DNA from: Desulfatiglans anilini DSM 4660
GTDB taxonomy: Bacteria > Desulfobacterota > DSM-4660 > Desulfatiglandales > Desulfatiglandaceae
Reading direction: 5' to 3'
Assembly: GCF_000422285.1 (NCBI RefSeq)
Contig: NZ_AULM01000003.1
Span: forward strand, 1 to 64,000
DNA length: 64,000 nt
In this document: in pieces, positions 37,040 through 49,521 of the stretch
How positions within the stretch are numbered: position 1 is the first letter of the stretch
Layout of the letters: every line of letters starts with the position of its first letter
Program-made: the position numbers and the translations under genes
The notes under the pieces: generated by a model
The model's input: only the letters and a program-made list of their open reading frames with translations
Database searches by the model: none
Told to the model about the DNA's origin: nothing

Positions 37040-38797
37040 ATGACCACTTTTAAACTACTGCTGGAAAAACGTATCATCAGGCGCTTCAGGCGAAGTCGCG
37101 CGTTTTCTCGCTTCAAGGGAACTCTAAACCGGCATGTGGCCGCTCCATTTCTGAGAGGAATTCTTCATCCTTCAGGCATACAGGAACATCGATCTTTCCC
37201 CGCTTTACGTCTGCTCTGGGACATGCCAAACCCTCCTCTCCTGAGCGTATTGATGCCCATCTATAAGCCCGATCTTGGGCTTTTCAAAAAGGCCGTTTCG
37301 TCCGTTCAAAGACAATGCTACCCCAATTGGGAGCTCTGCCTTGTCGATGATGGATCCAATGATGAACACCTCATCAGTACGTTCCAGAACCTGGAAGGGG
37401 ATGCACGCATCAAGGTTTTTCGTTTCAAAATGAACGAGGGAATCTCCGCCGCTATCAACAAAGCCGCAGCATTGGCCAACGGTTCATACTTCGGAGTCCT
37501 GGACCAGGATGATGAACTGCATTCGAGCGCTTTATTGGAATATGCACGGGTCATAACCCGCAATCCTGAAGTGGATATCATTTATTGTGATGAAGATAAA
37601 ATCGATGAAAAGGGTCGTTTCTGCTCCCCTTGGTACAAATCCGACTGGAATCCCGATATGGCGCTCTCTTTCAACTATGTCATGCATTTCGTGCTCTATC
37701 GATCCAGTCTTTTTCGGGCCCTCGGAGGCACTCGGACTCGTTTCGACGGATCGCAAGATTATGATCTTCTTCTGCGGGCTGTCGAAAAAACCGGTCATAT
37801 TCACCATATTCCCAAAATCCTCTACCACTGGAGAATCAGCGCGGGGTCCATCGCCGGCGGACCGGAGGCAAAACCCCATGTATTCGTGAAAGGTTTGGCT
37901 GCGCTGAATGACGCCTTGCACCGCAGGGAGATCCAGGGCTCCGCCGAACACGCTCCCGATGCATGGAAAGGCGTTTACCGTGTTCGCAGAAAAATCAATC
38001 GCCCCCATACAACGAGCATCCTCGTTCTTCTAACCGGCAATCCTGATCGACCATTACCACTTTTCAGGAGCATCGCTGCCCTCATTCCGAGTGCTGATAG
38101 AGAAATCATCTGTATGGATCCGTCCATCCCCGAAGCCGGCAAAACAACCATGGTTCATAATATCCCCATCACCTGTGTTGCATCTCCCGACAAAGCGCTG
38201 AATAATGTTCCGGCTTATTTCAATGCGATGGCCCGAAAGGCTCGAGGGGATTTCCTCCTTTTCCTCGATGACACCATGGAAATTCTCTCTTCCGAAACAC
38301 ACTTCGCACTGCTCGAGCAAGGTCAGCGTTCCGAGGTCGGTGCCGTTGGCGGCAAAGTCTTTTACCCAAATGGGTTCCTCGAACAAACGGGCATCATCCT
38401 GGGTCCTTTTGGTCTTTTCGCTTATGCCAATCGAGCCAGTCCGGATGATGTGGGGTATGTCGGTATCAAACGTATGATCGCAAACTACAGTGCCATAATG
38501 GGACTCGGCATGATGACCCGCCGACTGCTTTTTTTTGAACTTGGCGGCTTCGACGAACAGTATGACAACTATTGCTGGGATGCAGATTACTGCCTTCGGC
38601 TCCGCGAGCGACGTTTCCTTATCACCTCTACCCCATACGCAACTTTCAGGCACCATATCCCTGCTCGGCCAACACATCTTGGGATATCCAGCCAAGACAC
38701 TGCAATTTTTAAAAAAAGATGGCATCACGTGATTGACAATGACCCTTATTTCAACAAAAATCTTTCGCGTTTACGTGAGGATTTTTGGCCTGGATAA
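37040..38797 (+). CDS. Two-domain family 2 glycosyltransferase
   Basis: A single 585-residue chain with two GT-A-like units. The first (about residues 65-290) has SVLMPIYKPDLG, DDGSNDE and DQDDE. The second (about 315-560) has LLFLDDT, an AVGGKV..PNG segment and GGFDEQYDNYCWDADYCLRL, a typical family-2 acceptor region. Such tandem enzymes build rhamnan or O-antigen repeats. Start ATG at 37040 is followed by basic residues. It lies 100 bp after the preceding transferase. Confidence 0.83.
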   Translation: MTTFKLLLEKRIIRRFRRSRAFSRFKGTLNRHVAAPFLRGILHPSGIQEHRSFPALRLLWDMPNPPLLSVLMPIYKPDLGLFKKAVSSVQRQCYPNWELCLVDDGSNDEHLISTFQNLEGDARIKVFRFKMNEGISAAINKAAALANGSYFGVLDQDDELHSSALLEYARVITRNPEVDIIYCDEDKIDEKGRFCSPWYKSDWNPDMALSFNYVMHFVLYRSSLFRALGGTRTRFDGSQDYDLLLRAVEKTGHIHHIPKILYHWRISAGSIAGGPEAKPHVFVKGLAALNDALHRREIQGSAEHAPDAWKGVYRVRRKINRPHTTSILVLLTGNPDRPLPLFRSIAALIPSADREIICMDPSIPEAGKTTMVHNIPITCVASPDKALNNVPAYFNAMARKARGDFLLFLDDTMEILSSETHFALLEQGQRSEVGAVGGKVFYPNGFLEQTGIILGPFGLFAYANRASPDDVGYVGIKRMIANYSAIMGLGMMTRRLLFFELGGFDEQYDNYCWDADYCLRLRERRFLITSTPYATFRHHIPARPTHLGISSQDTAIFKKRWHHVIDNDPYFNKNLSRLREDFWPG

Positions 38798-38945
38798 TAT
38801 TGACTATGTATTTCCACCCATTCAATATATTTTTTATATAACATTTCGTATTACTGAATTTTCGAATCACAAAATAAAATATCATTCAAACCAGTCAATT
38901 CATATTTATTGATTTTATAGTCTATGTGCAGTTTTAATCTACTGA

Positions 38946-39022
38946 GTTTCCGGCCGGAAATGATCTTCCTTTCTGCATTGGAAACTTCGTTTTGATGGAT
39001 AATTCTTTCCAGGCGGACAAAC
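38946..39022 (+). repeat. Interspersed palindromic element, copy E1, internally deleted
   Basis: A short element with left end GTTTCCGGCCGGAAAT and a right end CTTTCCAGGCGGACAAAC. The palindromic core and modules are missing, so only the ends and about 40 bp remain. It lies in a 540-bp AT-rich gap after 38797; the bases on either side (38798-38945, 39023-39123) show no gene. Confidence 0.6.
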
Positions 39023-39123
39023 AATAATTACCAACCCGGAATGGCCCTGTGGAATATTTTTGTCCCTGCCCTACCGGGAAATAACTTGCGTCTATTCGGA
39101 AATAAAGCTTAGAAAAAACAATA

Positions 39124-39264
39124 GTTTCCAGGCCGGAAACGAGGACCTTTCGCCAATATCAAGGAAATCCAGTGTTTGCGCGGAGGCGACCTGTAGGTCG
39201 CCGCACAAGCAAACGCGCGGGTTGAAGCAGAAATTGGGCAAAAAGACCATTTCCGGACGGAGAC
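39124..39264 (-). repeat. Interspersed palindromic element, copy E2, inverted
   Basis: In reverse orientation the left end is GTCTCCGTCCGGAAAT and the right end reads CGTTTCCGGCCTGGAAAC. The core GCGTTTGCTTGTGCGG, the palindrome GGCGACCTACAGGTCGCC and CAAACACTGG are intact. No module is present. Confidence 0.8.
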
Positions 39265-39278
39265 TAACTTATGTCTGA

Positions 39279-40403
<1,125 letters not shown>

Positions 40404-40470
40404 CAGGAGACCGTCGTGGTTCGGCTTTTCCACGACCTCCCCGCGATTTAAATGACAGGAGAGGCATCTT

Positions 40471-41946
40471 TTGGCAACCAGAGGACTTCACCAGGAGAAT
40501 GAAAAACCGGCGCCTTTCATCTCCATCATCATAGTCACTTGGAACAAGAAGAAGGATGTTCTCAATCTCCTCGAAGCGCTTTCCAAACTCGATTACCCGG
40601 TAGATCGCCTTGAAACGGTGCTCGTCGACAATGCATCGACCGACGGCACCACTGAACAAGTCCATCTGAAATACCCGGCCGTCCATATTCTGAAGCATCC
40701 TGAGAATCTTGGGGGGTCGGGTGGATTCAACGCGGGCATGCGTTGGATTCTTGCAAACAGACCGAACTCCGATTACTTGTGGCTATTGGACAACGACGTT
40801 CTCGTACCCCCTGAATCTCTTGACATGCTGGTCCGTGCGCTTGAGTCCCGACCAGACGCAGCCGTCTGCGGCTCCAAAATTCTCGACCAGCAGAATCCCG
40901 AAGAACTGATCGAGGTCGGGGCGTATATCGATTACCGGCGCGGTGACATCCGTCAAAACAGGGGAACAACCCATCAGCAACCGGGGACAGACGGCATCGA
41001 AGAGGTCGACTATGTCGCCGCTTGCTCCCTGCTCGTCCGGGCCTCTGTCTTGAAAAGCGTAGGCCTATGGCACGAGGATTTCTTCATTTATTGGGACGAT
41101 ATGGAATGGGGCGTACGCTTCAAGACTTTCGGATACAGGGTGCTGGCTACACACCATTCGATCGTTTATCATCCCAGCTGGGCAGGCAGAACCTCCGACA
41201 AATCCGTTGTCTGGAGGAACTACTACCGTGCCCGAAACGGGCTGTGTTTTTTCAATCATTACTCCAGCGGCCTGAAAAGAAGGCTTATCCTGGGACGAAT
41301 GATTCTGCGCTTCCACCTGATCGGAGCAAACAACTGTCTTCGTTCTGAAACCGCCGTTTCCGATGCGTTCTCCGAAGCCATCGACGATTTTTTCAGGGGG
41401 CGTTACGGCAAGAAAAGCCTTTCGTTACCGGAGTCCAATCTCGAAAGATTTATAAAGATCAGGAGACCTGAGGACATTTTTGTTTTTTTGCCTCGAGAGA
41501 CGATGGTCCAGATGGCGGAGCCGATCCTCGCTCAGCTTCTCCTGTACGAAGGTGCGTTCCGCCTGCACCTTATTGTATCCAACACCGAGTGGAAAGACCG
41601 GCCTTCTCTTTTCCATAGAAACAACCTTCTGACGTTCAAGCCTAATGCATCCGGCGGCATCACCATGATCGACAAGATGCGGCTTCTTTTATCGATCCGC
41701 AGTAAGATGAATAGGAATCCTCTGTTGATCACGCCGCCCCTCACACCCCGATTTCTTGCGATGACCGGTCTCCCTATCGCAAAAGTGGATTTTGAAAAAG
41801 GCGAAACGATCACTATCCAACAGTTGAACGTCCCCCTCCTATTGCGCAGCTCCTGCAAAACGGTCTGGGACGTCTTCAGGGCGCTGCTCGCACCCCCGAA
41901 AAGGATTTGGCGCATTTCTGAGGCCATTGACCCGGATCCCTCGTGA
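40471..41946 (+). CDS. GlfT2-like family 2 glycosyltransferase
   Basis: The 491-residue protein has a GT-A domain (about residues 15-290) with IIIVTWNKKKDVLNLL, DNASTDGT, the glycine-rich ENLGGSGGFNAGM typical of galactofuranosyltransferase GlfT2-like enzymes, and the DND of WLLDNDVL. The remaining 200 residues have no recognised domain. The start is TTG at 40471 with AGGAGAGG about 7 bp upstream; the nearby ATG is out of frame. The adjacent mutase-like flavoprotein would supply a furanose donor, so galactofuranose transfer is a reasonable inference. Confidence 0.8.
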   Translation: MATRGLHQENEKPAPFISIIIVTWNKKKDVLNLLEALSKLDYPVDRLETVLVDNASTDGTTEQVHLKYPAVHILKHPENLGGSGGFNAGMRWILANRPNSDYLWLLDNDVLVPPESLDMLVRALESRPDAAVCGSKILDQQNPEELIEVGAYIDYRRGDIRQNRGTTHQQPGTDGIEEVDYVAACSLLVRASVLKSVGLWHEDFFIYWDDMEWGVRFKTFGYRVLATHHSIVYHPSWAGRTSDKSVVWRNYYRARNGLCFFNHYSSGLKRRLILGRMILRFHLIGANNCLRSETAVSDAFSEAIDDFFRGRYGKKSLSLPESNLERFIKIRRPEDIFVFLPRETMVQMAEPILAQLLLYEGAFRLHLIVSNTEWKDRPSLFHRNNLLTFKPNASGGITMIDKMRLLLSIRSKMNRNPLLITPPLTPRFLAMTGLPIAKVDFEKGETITIQQLNVPLLLRSSCKTVWDVFRALLAPPKRIWRISEAIDPDPS

Positions 41947-41974
41947 CATAGTCTGCATGCCTGTGTTATGTAGG

Positions 41975-42227
41975 GTCCATCCGAAAATGAAGCTTCCGAA
42001 TACGAAATAGTTCCAAGGCCGGAAACCAGGATTTTTCTTCACAAGCTGCGCGAGCTCAGTCCCACCGCTTCACAGCGGGTCCCGGTTCAGCCAAAATCGA
42101 GAAAATCAAGCGATCGCGCGGAAACGTATGAATCATCCACCGCACAAGCACGCAAGCAGATTGACGCCGAGATTGGCCAAAAAGACCATTTCCCGGTAGA
42201 ATCCAGTTTCCAATCCGGAAATGAGGT
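41975..42227 (-). repeat. Interspersed palindromic element, copy F, inverted, with one module
   Basis: The minus-oriented copy has an outer end at 41975 (GTCCATCCGAAAAT), one module (CCGCTTCACAGCGGG core, about 42040-42090), a diverged core, and a left end TTTCCCGGTAGAATCC near 42204. A further inner-type piece CAGTTTCCAATCCGGAAATG lies at 42204-42223, suggesting a partial second copy or rearrangement. It fills the gap between two glycan genes. Confidence 0.7.
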
Positions 42228-42297
42228 AGCTTACGAGCCTTCTTCCTTATGTGATGAAGCGAATCTTCAGAAACGCTAAGATGTAACGGATCTGCTT

Positions 42298-43701
42298 ATG
42301 CGCGTTATCGTTCTCGGAGGCGGCCCTTGCGGCCTCGGTGCAGCCTGGCGTTTGCATGAACTCGGACACACGGATTGGGCCCTGTACGAAGGAGGCCGGA
42401 ATTGGGGCGGGCTCGCAGGCTCCGAACAAGATCACGAGGGTTTCTGGTGGGATTACGGAGGGCATGTCCTCTTCTCCCATTACCGCTACTTCGATCGTCT
42501 GATGGCCGAGCTCCTGGGAGACTCTGACGGTTGGGTATTGCACCGGCGCGAATCCTGGATCTGGATCCAGAACCGCTTCGTCGCCTACCCCCTGCAACAA
42601 AACATTCGCCACCTGCCGAAGGAGGTTCTCTGGCCGTGTCTGCAGGGTTTACTCGATATTCACAATGTTCCCTCCGCTGCCCCACCACGCCATTTTGACG
42701 AGTGGATCGAGGCAAACTTCGGCCGGGGACTGTCTGATTGCTTCATGCGCCCCTACAACCGCAAAGTGTGGGCCTATCCTCTTGAAGAGATGGACTGGAA
42801 TTGGATCGGTGAGCGCGTCGCCCCGACCAATCTAGCCGCAGTCCTTCGGAACCTGATTTTCGAAAAGGATGAACGCTCGTGGGGCCCCAATGCCCAATTC
42901 CGATTCCCCCGGCTCGGTGGAACCGGATCCATATGGCGGACATTGGCTGCAAGGCTTCCTGAAAACCAAAGATCTCTCGAGAAAAAGGCCGTCAAGCTCG
43001 ATCCGGCCAAGCGAACCCTGCTCTTCGAAGATGGGACCATCGACGGGTATGACCGGTTGATCAGTTCGATTCCCCTGGATGCTTTGCTCGCCATGATCGA
43101 TGGAGACTCCGGCCTGCCGGGCGGAAGCGGACTGATCCACACCGCCACGCATGTCGTAGGACTCGCTTTGACTGGCAATCCGCCGGAGGAGCTTGCGGAC
43201 AAGTGCTGGATGTACTTTCCTGAAGACGAGTGTCCCTTTTACCGCGCCACCGTTTTCAGCAATTATTCTCCCAACAATATTCCGGATGTTGACCGCTTCT
43301 GGTCCCTGCTTCTCGAGGTCAGCGAAAACGCGCAACCGGCGGGAACACATCACCCGCCGGAAAAAATGACCGATTCAGTCATCCAGGGGGCAATCAACAC
43401 ACACCTGATCACCGACCGTTCATCCATCCACCACACCTGGCACCGCCGCCTCCCTTATGGATACCCTGTCCCGACTGTCGGACGCAACGCGGTTCTTTTC
43501 CCGCTGCTCCGGCAGCTTGAAAACCATGGGATCTATTCACGCGGCCGCTTCGGAGCCTGGCGTTATGAAGTGGGAAATATGGATCACAGCTTGATGCAGG
43601 GCGTCGAAGGCGTCAACAGCCTCCTGGGCGCCGGCGAAGAACTGACCTTATGGTATCCGGCGATCGTCAACGCCCCGCATCCATCCGGTTCGAGACGCTG
43701 A
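42298..43701 (+). CDS. UDP-galactopyranose mutase-like flavoprotein (NAD(P)-binding, protoporphyrinogen-oxidase fold)
   Basis: A 467-residue FAD protein. The N-terminal GGGPCGLGAAWRL is the dinucleotide-binding motif, followed by GGRNWGGLAG and the aromatic segment DYGGHVLFSHYRYFD typical of the UGM/protoporphyrinogen-oxidase-like amine oxidase fold. The conserved RPYNRKVWAYPLEEMDWNWI segment is typical of UGM-like proteins. The start ATG at 42298 lies without a clear ribosome binding site. Adjacent to a GlfT2-like transferase, it probably produces a furanose nucleotide sugar, but catalytic residues cannot be confirmed here. Confidence 0.72.
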   Translation: MRVIVLGGGPCGLGAAWRLHELGHTDWALYEGGRNWGGLAGSEQDHEGFWWDYGGHVLFSHYRYFDRLMAELLGDSDGWVLHRRESWIWIQNRFVAYPLQQNIRHLPKEVLWPCLQGLLDIHNVPSAAPPRHFDEWIEANFGRGLSDCFMRPYNRKVWAYPLEEMDWNWIGERVAPTNLAAVLRNLIFEKDERSWGPNAQFRFPRLGGTGSIWRTLAARLPENQRSLEKKAVKLDPAKRTLLFEDGTIDGYDRLISSIPLDALLAMIDGDSGLPGGSGLIHTATHVVGLALTGNPPEELADKCWMYFPEDECPFYRATVFSNYSPNNIPDVDRFWSLLLEVSENAQPAGTHHPPEKMTDSVIQGAINTHLITDRSSIHHTWHRRLPYGYPVPTVGRNAVLFPLLRQLENHGIYSRGRFGAWRYEVGNMDHSLMQGVEGVNSLLGAGEELTLWYPAIVNAPHPSGSRR

Positions 43702-43743
43702 GGGAGAGAAAAACTCGATGCCTGTTTCTTTTTGGTTTTGCGC

Positions 43744-44664
43744 ATGATCGACGTTGTCATCGTCACTTACAACCGGAAACCGCTCCTTTTTCGCAATCTC
43801 GACCGACTGGAATCCTCTTCGCTGATTCGAAAAGTGATCGTGGTAGACAATGCCTCCGCGGATGGCACTCTTGGAGAAGGCAGGGTCCGCTATCCTGATG
43901 TCCACTGGATCGCGTCGACCGCCAACGAGGGCTGCATCGCCTGGAACCGGGGCATGGAAGCCGTCAGAACCCCATGGGCATTGATCCTCGACGATGACTG
44001 TTTTGTTCAGGATGACCCGCTCGAGCAAGCCTGTGCATTCGCGGCACGCACGCCGTCCATCGGGCTGGCAGCATTCAATGTCATCAGCGAGAAAACCGGC
44101 TCATCAGAGTGGGGCGCAACCATTGACGGCATCCGTACCGCCACGGATTGGCCCAATGCGATCGGCGCCTGCATGCTCACCAACACCCAGGCATTCCGCA
44201 ACGTCGGCGGATACAAAGATTTTTTTCTGTGCTTCAATGATCTGGAACTGGCTCTCAACTTGTGGCGAAACGGCTACCGTGTCGTTTTCCATCCGGACTG
44301 GACAGCCTGTCATCTCGGGCCCCGGCCGGCCCCTTCAAAACGGCGCTTCGCCTACGAAATCCGCAATCTGCTCTGGACGGCATGGGGGCATCTGGATATG
44401 CCCTTCTGCTTCGCCCTCACTCTCAAGTTCGTTTCGGCGGCCATCTTCGACCTTTCGGGGCGTCGCCTCCACGAGCAAATCCTGCGGCCTGCCTGGACGG
44501 GGATCCAAAAAGGGTGGCTGATGCGCGACAGGTCCAAACCGAAAGTTCCTCCTCATATCCGCAGACTTCTTTTCAAGAACCTGTTTCTGAGCGGCCGCAC
44601 CCGGTCTCTGAGGAACCGTCTGATGCCCCCCCTTCAGCCACGATCAGTCAAAGATCATGATTGA
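43744..44664 (+). CDS. Family 2 glycosyltransferase
   Basis: A 306-residue GT-A-type enzyme: IDVVIVTYNRKPLLFRNL, DNASADGT, DDDCFVQDD as the DxD-like region, and GGYKDFFLCFNDLELALNL in the acceptor region. The ATG at 43744 is used; the frame is open to a TTG at 43732 and neither has a good ribosome binding site. It starts 43 bp after the mutase-like gene and ends the first glycan cluster. Sugar specificity is unknown. Confidence 0.82.
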   Translation: MIDVVIVTYNRKPLLFRNLDRLESSSLIRKVIVVDNASADGTLGEGRVRYPDVHWIASTANEGCIAWNRGMEAVRTPWALILDDDCFVQDDPLEQACAFAARTPSIGLAAFNVISEKTGSSEWGATIDGIRTATDWPNAIGACMLTNTQAFRNVGGYKDFFLCFNDLELALNLWRNGYRVVFHPDWTACHLGPRPAPSKRRFAYEIRNLLWTAWGHLDMPFCFALTLKFVSAAIFDLSGRRLHEQILRPAWTGIQKGWLMRDRSKPKVPPHIRRLLFKNLFLSGRTRSLRNRLMPPLQPRSVKDHD

Positions 44665-44779
44665 CCTTTCCCTGGAGCAGGTTTGCTTCTGAAAACCATG
44701 TTCTGTAAGCCTCACATTCGGCGTCCTGTTTTCAAGTCAAAAAGACGCGCCAACTCCGCGGGCAACAGGCATACGGAGG

Positions 44780-45442
44780 TCATGTCATCTTTGCAGCCGG
44801 ACAAAGATGGGCGACCGGGCAGCGTTCGTGGGCAGGATTGCGGGCTTTGCAGATTTCCCGCCCGTGGTAGATGAGGATGTCGGAGAAGCGCCTCCAGCGC
44901 TCTTTTGGCAGGAGGCCGGCGAGATCGGTTTCGATTTTGTTGGGGTCCGTGTTGGTCGTGAGGCCCAGCCGCTGCGCGAGGCGTTTCACGTGGGTGTCGA
45001 CCACGACGCCCGGGACATCGAAGGCGGCCCCCAGCACGCAGTTGGCAGTCTTCCGGCCTACTCCGGGCAGCTTGAGAAGCTCCTCCATCGTGCCGGGCAC
45101 CTGCCCGCCGAACCCTTCCACCAGCCCCTTGCAGGCGCCTTTGACGGATTTGGCCTTGTTGCGGAAAAAGCCGGTGGGGCGGATGTCTTCCTCCAGTTCC
45201 TCGATGGGAACCTTCACATAATCTTCGGCGCTGGGGTATTTCCGGAAGAGCTTTTCGGTCACCTGATTCACCTGTTTGTCGGTGCACTGGGCCGACAGGA
45301 TCGTAGCGATCAGCAGCTCGAGCGGGTTTTTGAACTTGAGGGCCGTCTTCTCCTGGGTGTAAAGCGGATCGAGGATCTCGAAGATCCGCGCTGCGCGCTC
45401 ACGCTTTTCCTCCCGGGTTTCTGCTTTCTTTGGCTTTGCCAC
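44780..45442 (-). CDS. nth: Endonuclease III (DNA glycosylase/AP lyase) with an unusual cluster ligand
   Basis: Removes oxidised pyrimidines. The 220-residue protein has the HhH motif LPGVGRKTANC (with catalytic Lys) and the catalytic Asp in VVDTHVKR. The C-terminal iron-sulfur loop reads CKARNPAHERCPVAHLC; E. coli Nth has C-x6-C-x2-C-x5-C, and here the second position is His. The preferred start is GTG at 45442, with AAAGGA about 9 bp upstream; an upstream TTG at 45514 would add 24 basic residues. It lies convergent with the glycan cluster. Confidence 0.9.
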   Translation of the reverse strand: MAKPKKAETREEKRERAARIFEILDPLYTQEKTALKFKNPLELLIATILSAQCTDKQVNQVTEKLFRKYPSAEDYVKVPIEELEEDIRPTGFFRNKAKSVKGACKGLVEGFGGQVPGTMEELLKLPGVGRKTANCVLGAAFDVPGVVVDTHVKRLAQRLGLTTNTDPNKIETDLAGLLPKERWRRFSDILIYHGREICKARNPAHERCPVAHLCPAAKMT

Positions 45443-46027
45443 GGTCGATGTCCTTTCGATAGGGGATTGCTTCGTTCGCTTGACGATCTTCTCTTCGACC
45501 ACCCGTGCCGCCAATCATACCCCACTGCGCCCGAATGCGGCAGCAAAAACGCCGCGCCCATAGTCCGAAGGATCATGTTCGATTTCCACCCTGTTGTCCA
45601 AGACAAAGACTGCCCAAAAGAGCGTGAAATCCTCCCCCCACGATCAGTGGAGGCACCGGGGACCGCCTGGAAGGGGTGTGCGTAGGCGCAGCGTCTGAAG
45701 AAACCGGGCTCCGCCTCGATGAAGGGGTAGCACTGAATCCCTGGAAAGGCCCCGGTTTAGAGCGGGTACAGGAAGAGCCCACAATGCCTGTCAAGGCGCC
45801 GGTACAGCCCCAAGGAGTGCCCTGAGACCGGCTCCAAGGCCGGCAAAGAAACGTTGACACAGGGGCGTATGGTCTTATGATGATGATGTGAATTTAGAAG
45901 ACGCCGAGGATTTCTGGAAGGCCGGGACTCCATGCCTGGCGGAGGATCTCTTTTCCGATGTCGTCTTTCGCACCGAGAGGACCCTGCAACCGCCAAGACC
46001 TGCCATGCACGAGAAAGGACATAGCCC
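45443..46027. other. Gene-free stretch with a degenerate repeat
   Basis: About 585 bp with no supported gene. It contains diverged copies of the 52-bp module (45653-45741). The frames open here do not look like proteins. Confidence 0.5.
45653..45741 (+). repeat. Degenerate interspersed element, two diverged modules (copy H)
   Basis: The segments ACCGGGGACCGCC...CGCAGCGTCTGAAGAA and ACCGGGCTCCGCC...GGGGTAGCACTGAAT align with the two tandem modules of copy A. Terminal repeats are not recognisable, so this is a decayed fragment. Confidence 0.5.
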
Positions 46028-46615
46028 ATGGAACGCGAAGATCGACTCACTTCCGAACAGGGGCGTTATCTGATCGATGTCGCCCGCAAAACGATCGAAA
46101 AGGCCCTGCGCAAGACCCCGGCGGAGCCCGACTCGAGCGGCGGACGCCCGGACGCCGGCCTCTTTCACGTGCGGCGAGGGACATTCGTTACGCTTACCAG
46201 GGACGGGCAGCTGAGGGGCTGCATCGGACATATCGCCGCCCAGGCGCCGCTGATCGAAAGCGTCCGTGAAAACGCCCTCAGCGCCGCCTTCCGAGACCCG
46301 CGGTTCCGCCCGCTCTCGGCCGATGAACTCGACCGGATCGCCATCGAGGTCAGCATCCTGACCGAGCCCCAGCCCCTGGCCTACACCGATGCCGCTGATC
46401 TCCTCGCCAAACTGCGGCCCGGCGTGGACGGCCTCATCATCAAGAAGGGATACCACCAGGCGACCTTCCTCCCCCAGGTCTGGGAACAGTTGCCCCGGAA
46501 GGAGGAGTTTCTGACCAACCTGTGTCTGAAGGCCGGTTTGGACCCGGAAGCCTGGCGCAAAGGAGACCTGGAGGTCCTGACCTACCAGGTGCAGGCCTTC
46601 GAAGAAGAATCCTGA
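46028..46615 (+). CDS. AMMECR1 domain protein
   Basis: A 195-residue protein with the AMMECR1 signature LRGCIGHI (about residues 62-69) and the following QLTAAFRDPRF-like segment (SAAFRDPRFRPL). The family is widespread and in bacteria often neighbours Memo-like or radical-SAM genes, which are not present here. Its biochemical function is not established. The start ATG at 46028 is tentative; a weak site precedes it. clpB follows by 112 bp with its own promoter. Confidence 0.85.
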   Translation: MEREDRLTSEQGRYLIDVARKTIEKALRKTPAEPDSSGGRPDAGLFHVRRGTFVTLTRDGQLRGCIGHIAAQAPLIESVRENALSAAFRDPRFRPLSADELDRIAIEVSILTEPQPLAYTDAADLLAKLRPGVDGLIIKKGYHQATFLPQVWEQLPRKEEFLTNLCLKAGLDPEAWRKGDLEVLTYQVQAFEEES

Positions 46616-46629
46616 CGCTGCAAGCTTGG

Positions 46630-46657
46630 TTGACATAGGATCGATCGTTCCTACTTT
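46630..46657 (+). promoter_or_regulatory. Possible promoter of clpB
   Basis: A perfect TTGACA (46630-46635) and TACTTT (46652-46657) with a 16-bp spacer, about 70 bp upstream of clpB. No clear heat-shock sigma-32 consensus or CIRCE repeat was found. Confidence 0.45.
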
Positions 46658-46726
46658 GTTAAAGTGAATTGAGCGTAAGCCAATAACGCACCTCACTTCG
46701 TATCACTCCCAGGAGGAATCGGATCT

Positions 46727-49309
<2,583 letters not shown>

Positions 49310-49384
49310 CGGCGTATTGAAAAATGGATGGCTGCGGTCCGGGTAAAAATCGTAAGATGCCGGAGCCGTGAAATCCCGAGAAAC

Positions 49385-49406
49385 GCGGCGCACAAAAGTG
49401 TGCCGC
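49385..49406 (+). terminator. Hairpin downstream of clpB
   Basis: GCGGCGCAC (49385-49393) pairs with GTGTGCCGC (49398-49406) around AAAA, with one G-T pair. It lies 75 bp after the clpB stop codon. No T-tract follows, so it may be a structural repeat rather than an intrinsic terminator. Confidence 0.4.
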
Positions 49407-49521
49407 CGGAACGGGGAATCCGTAAACCGAAGCAGATAGTAGATTTCCAACAGCCTGCTGAATCCGCAGCGCCCGGACACCCCTCCGCCGAAAAGGGGAG
49501 GGATGCCCGGGCCTCCTTTCG

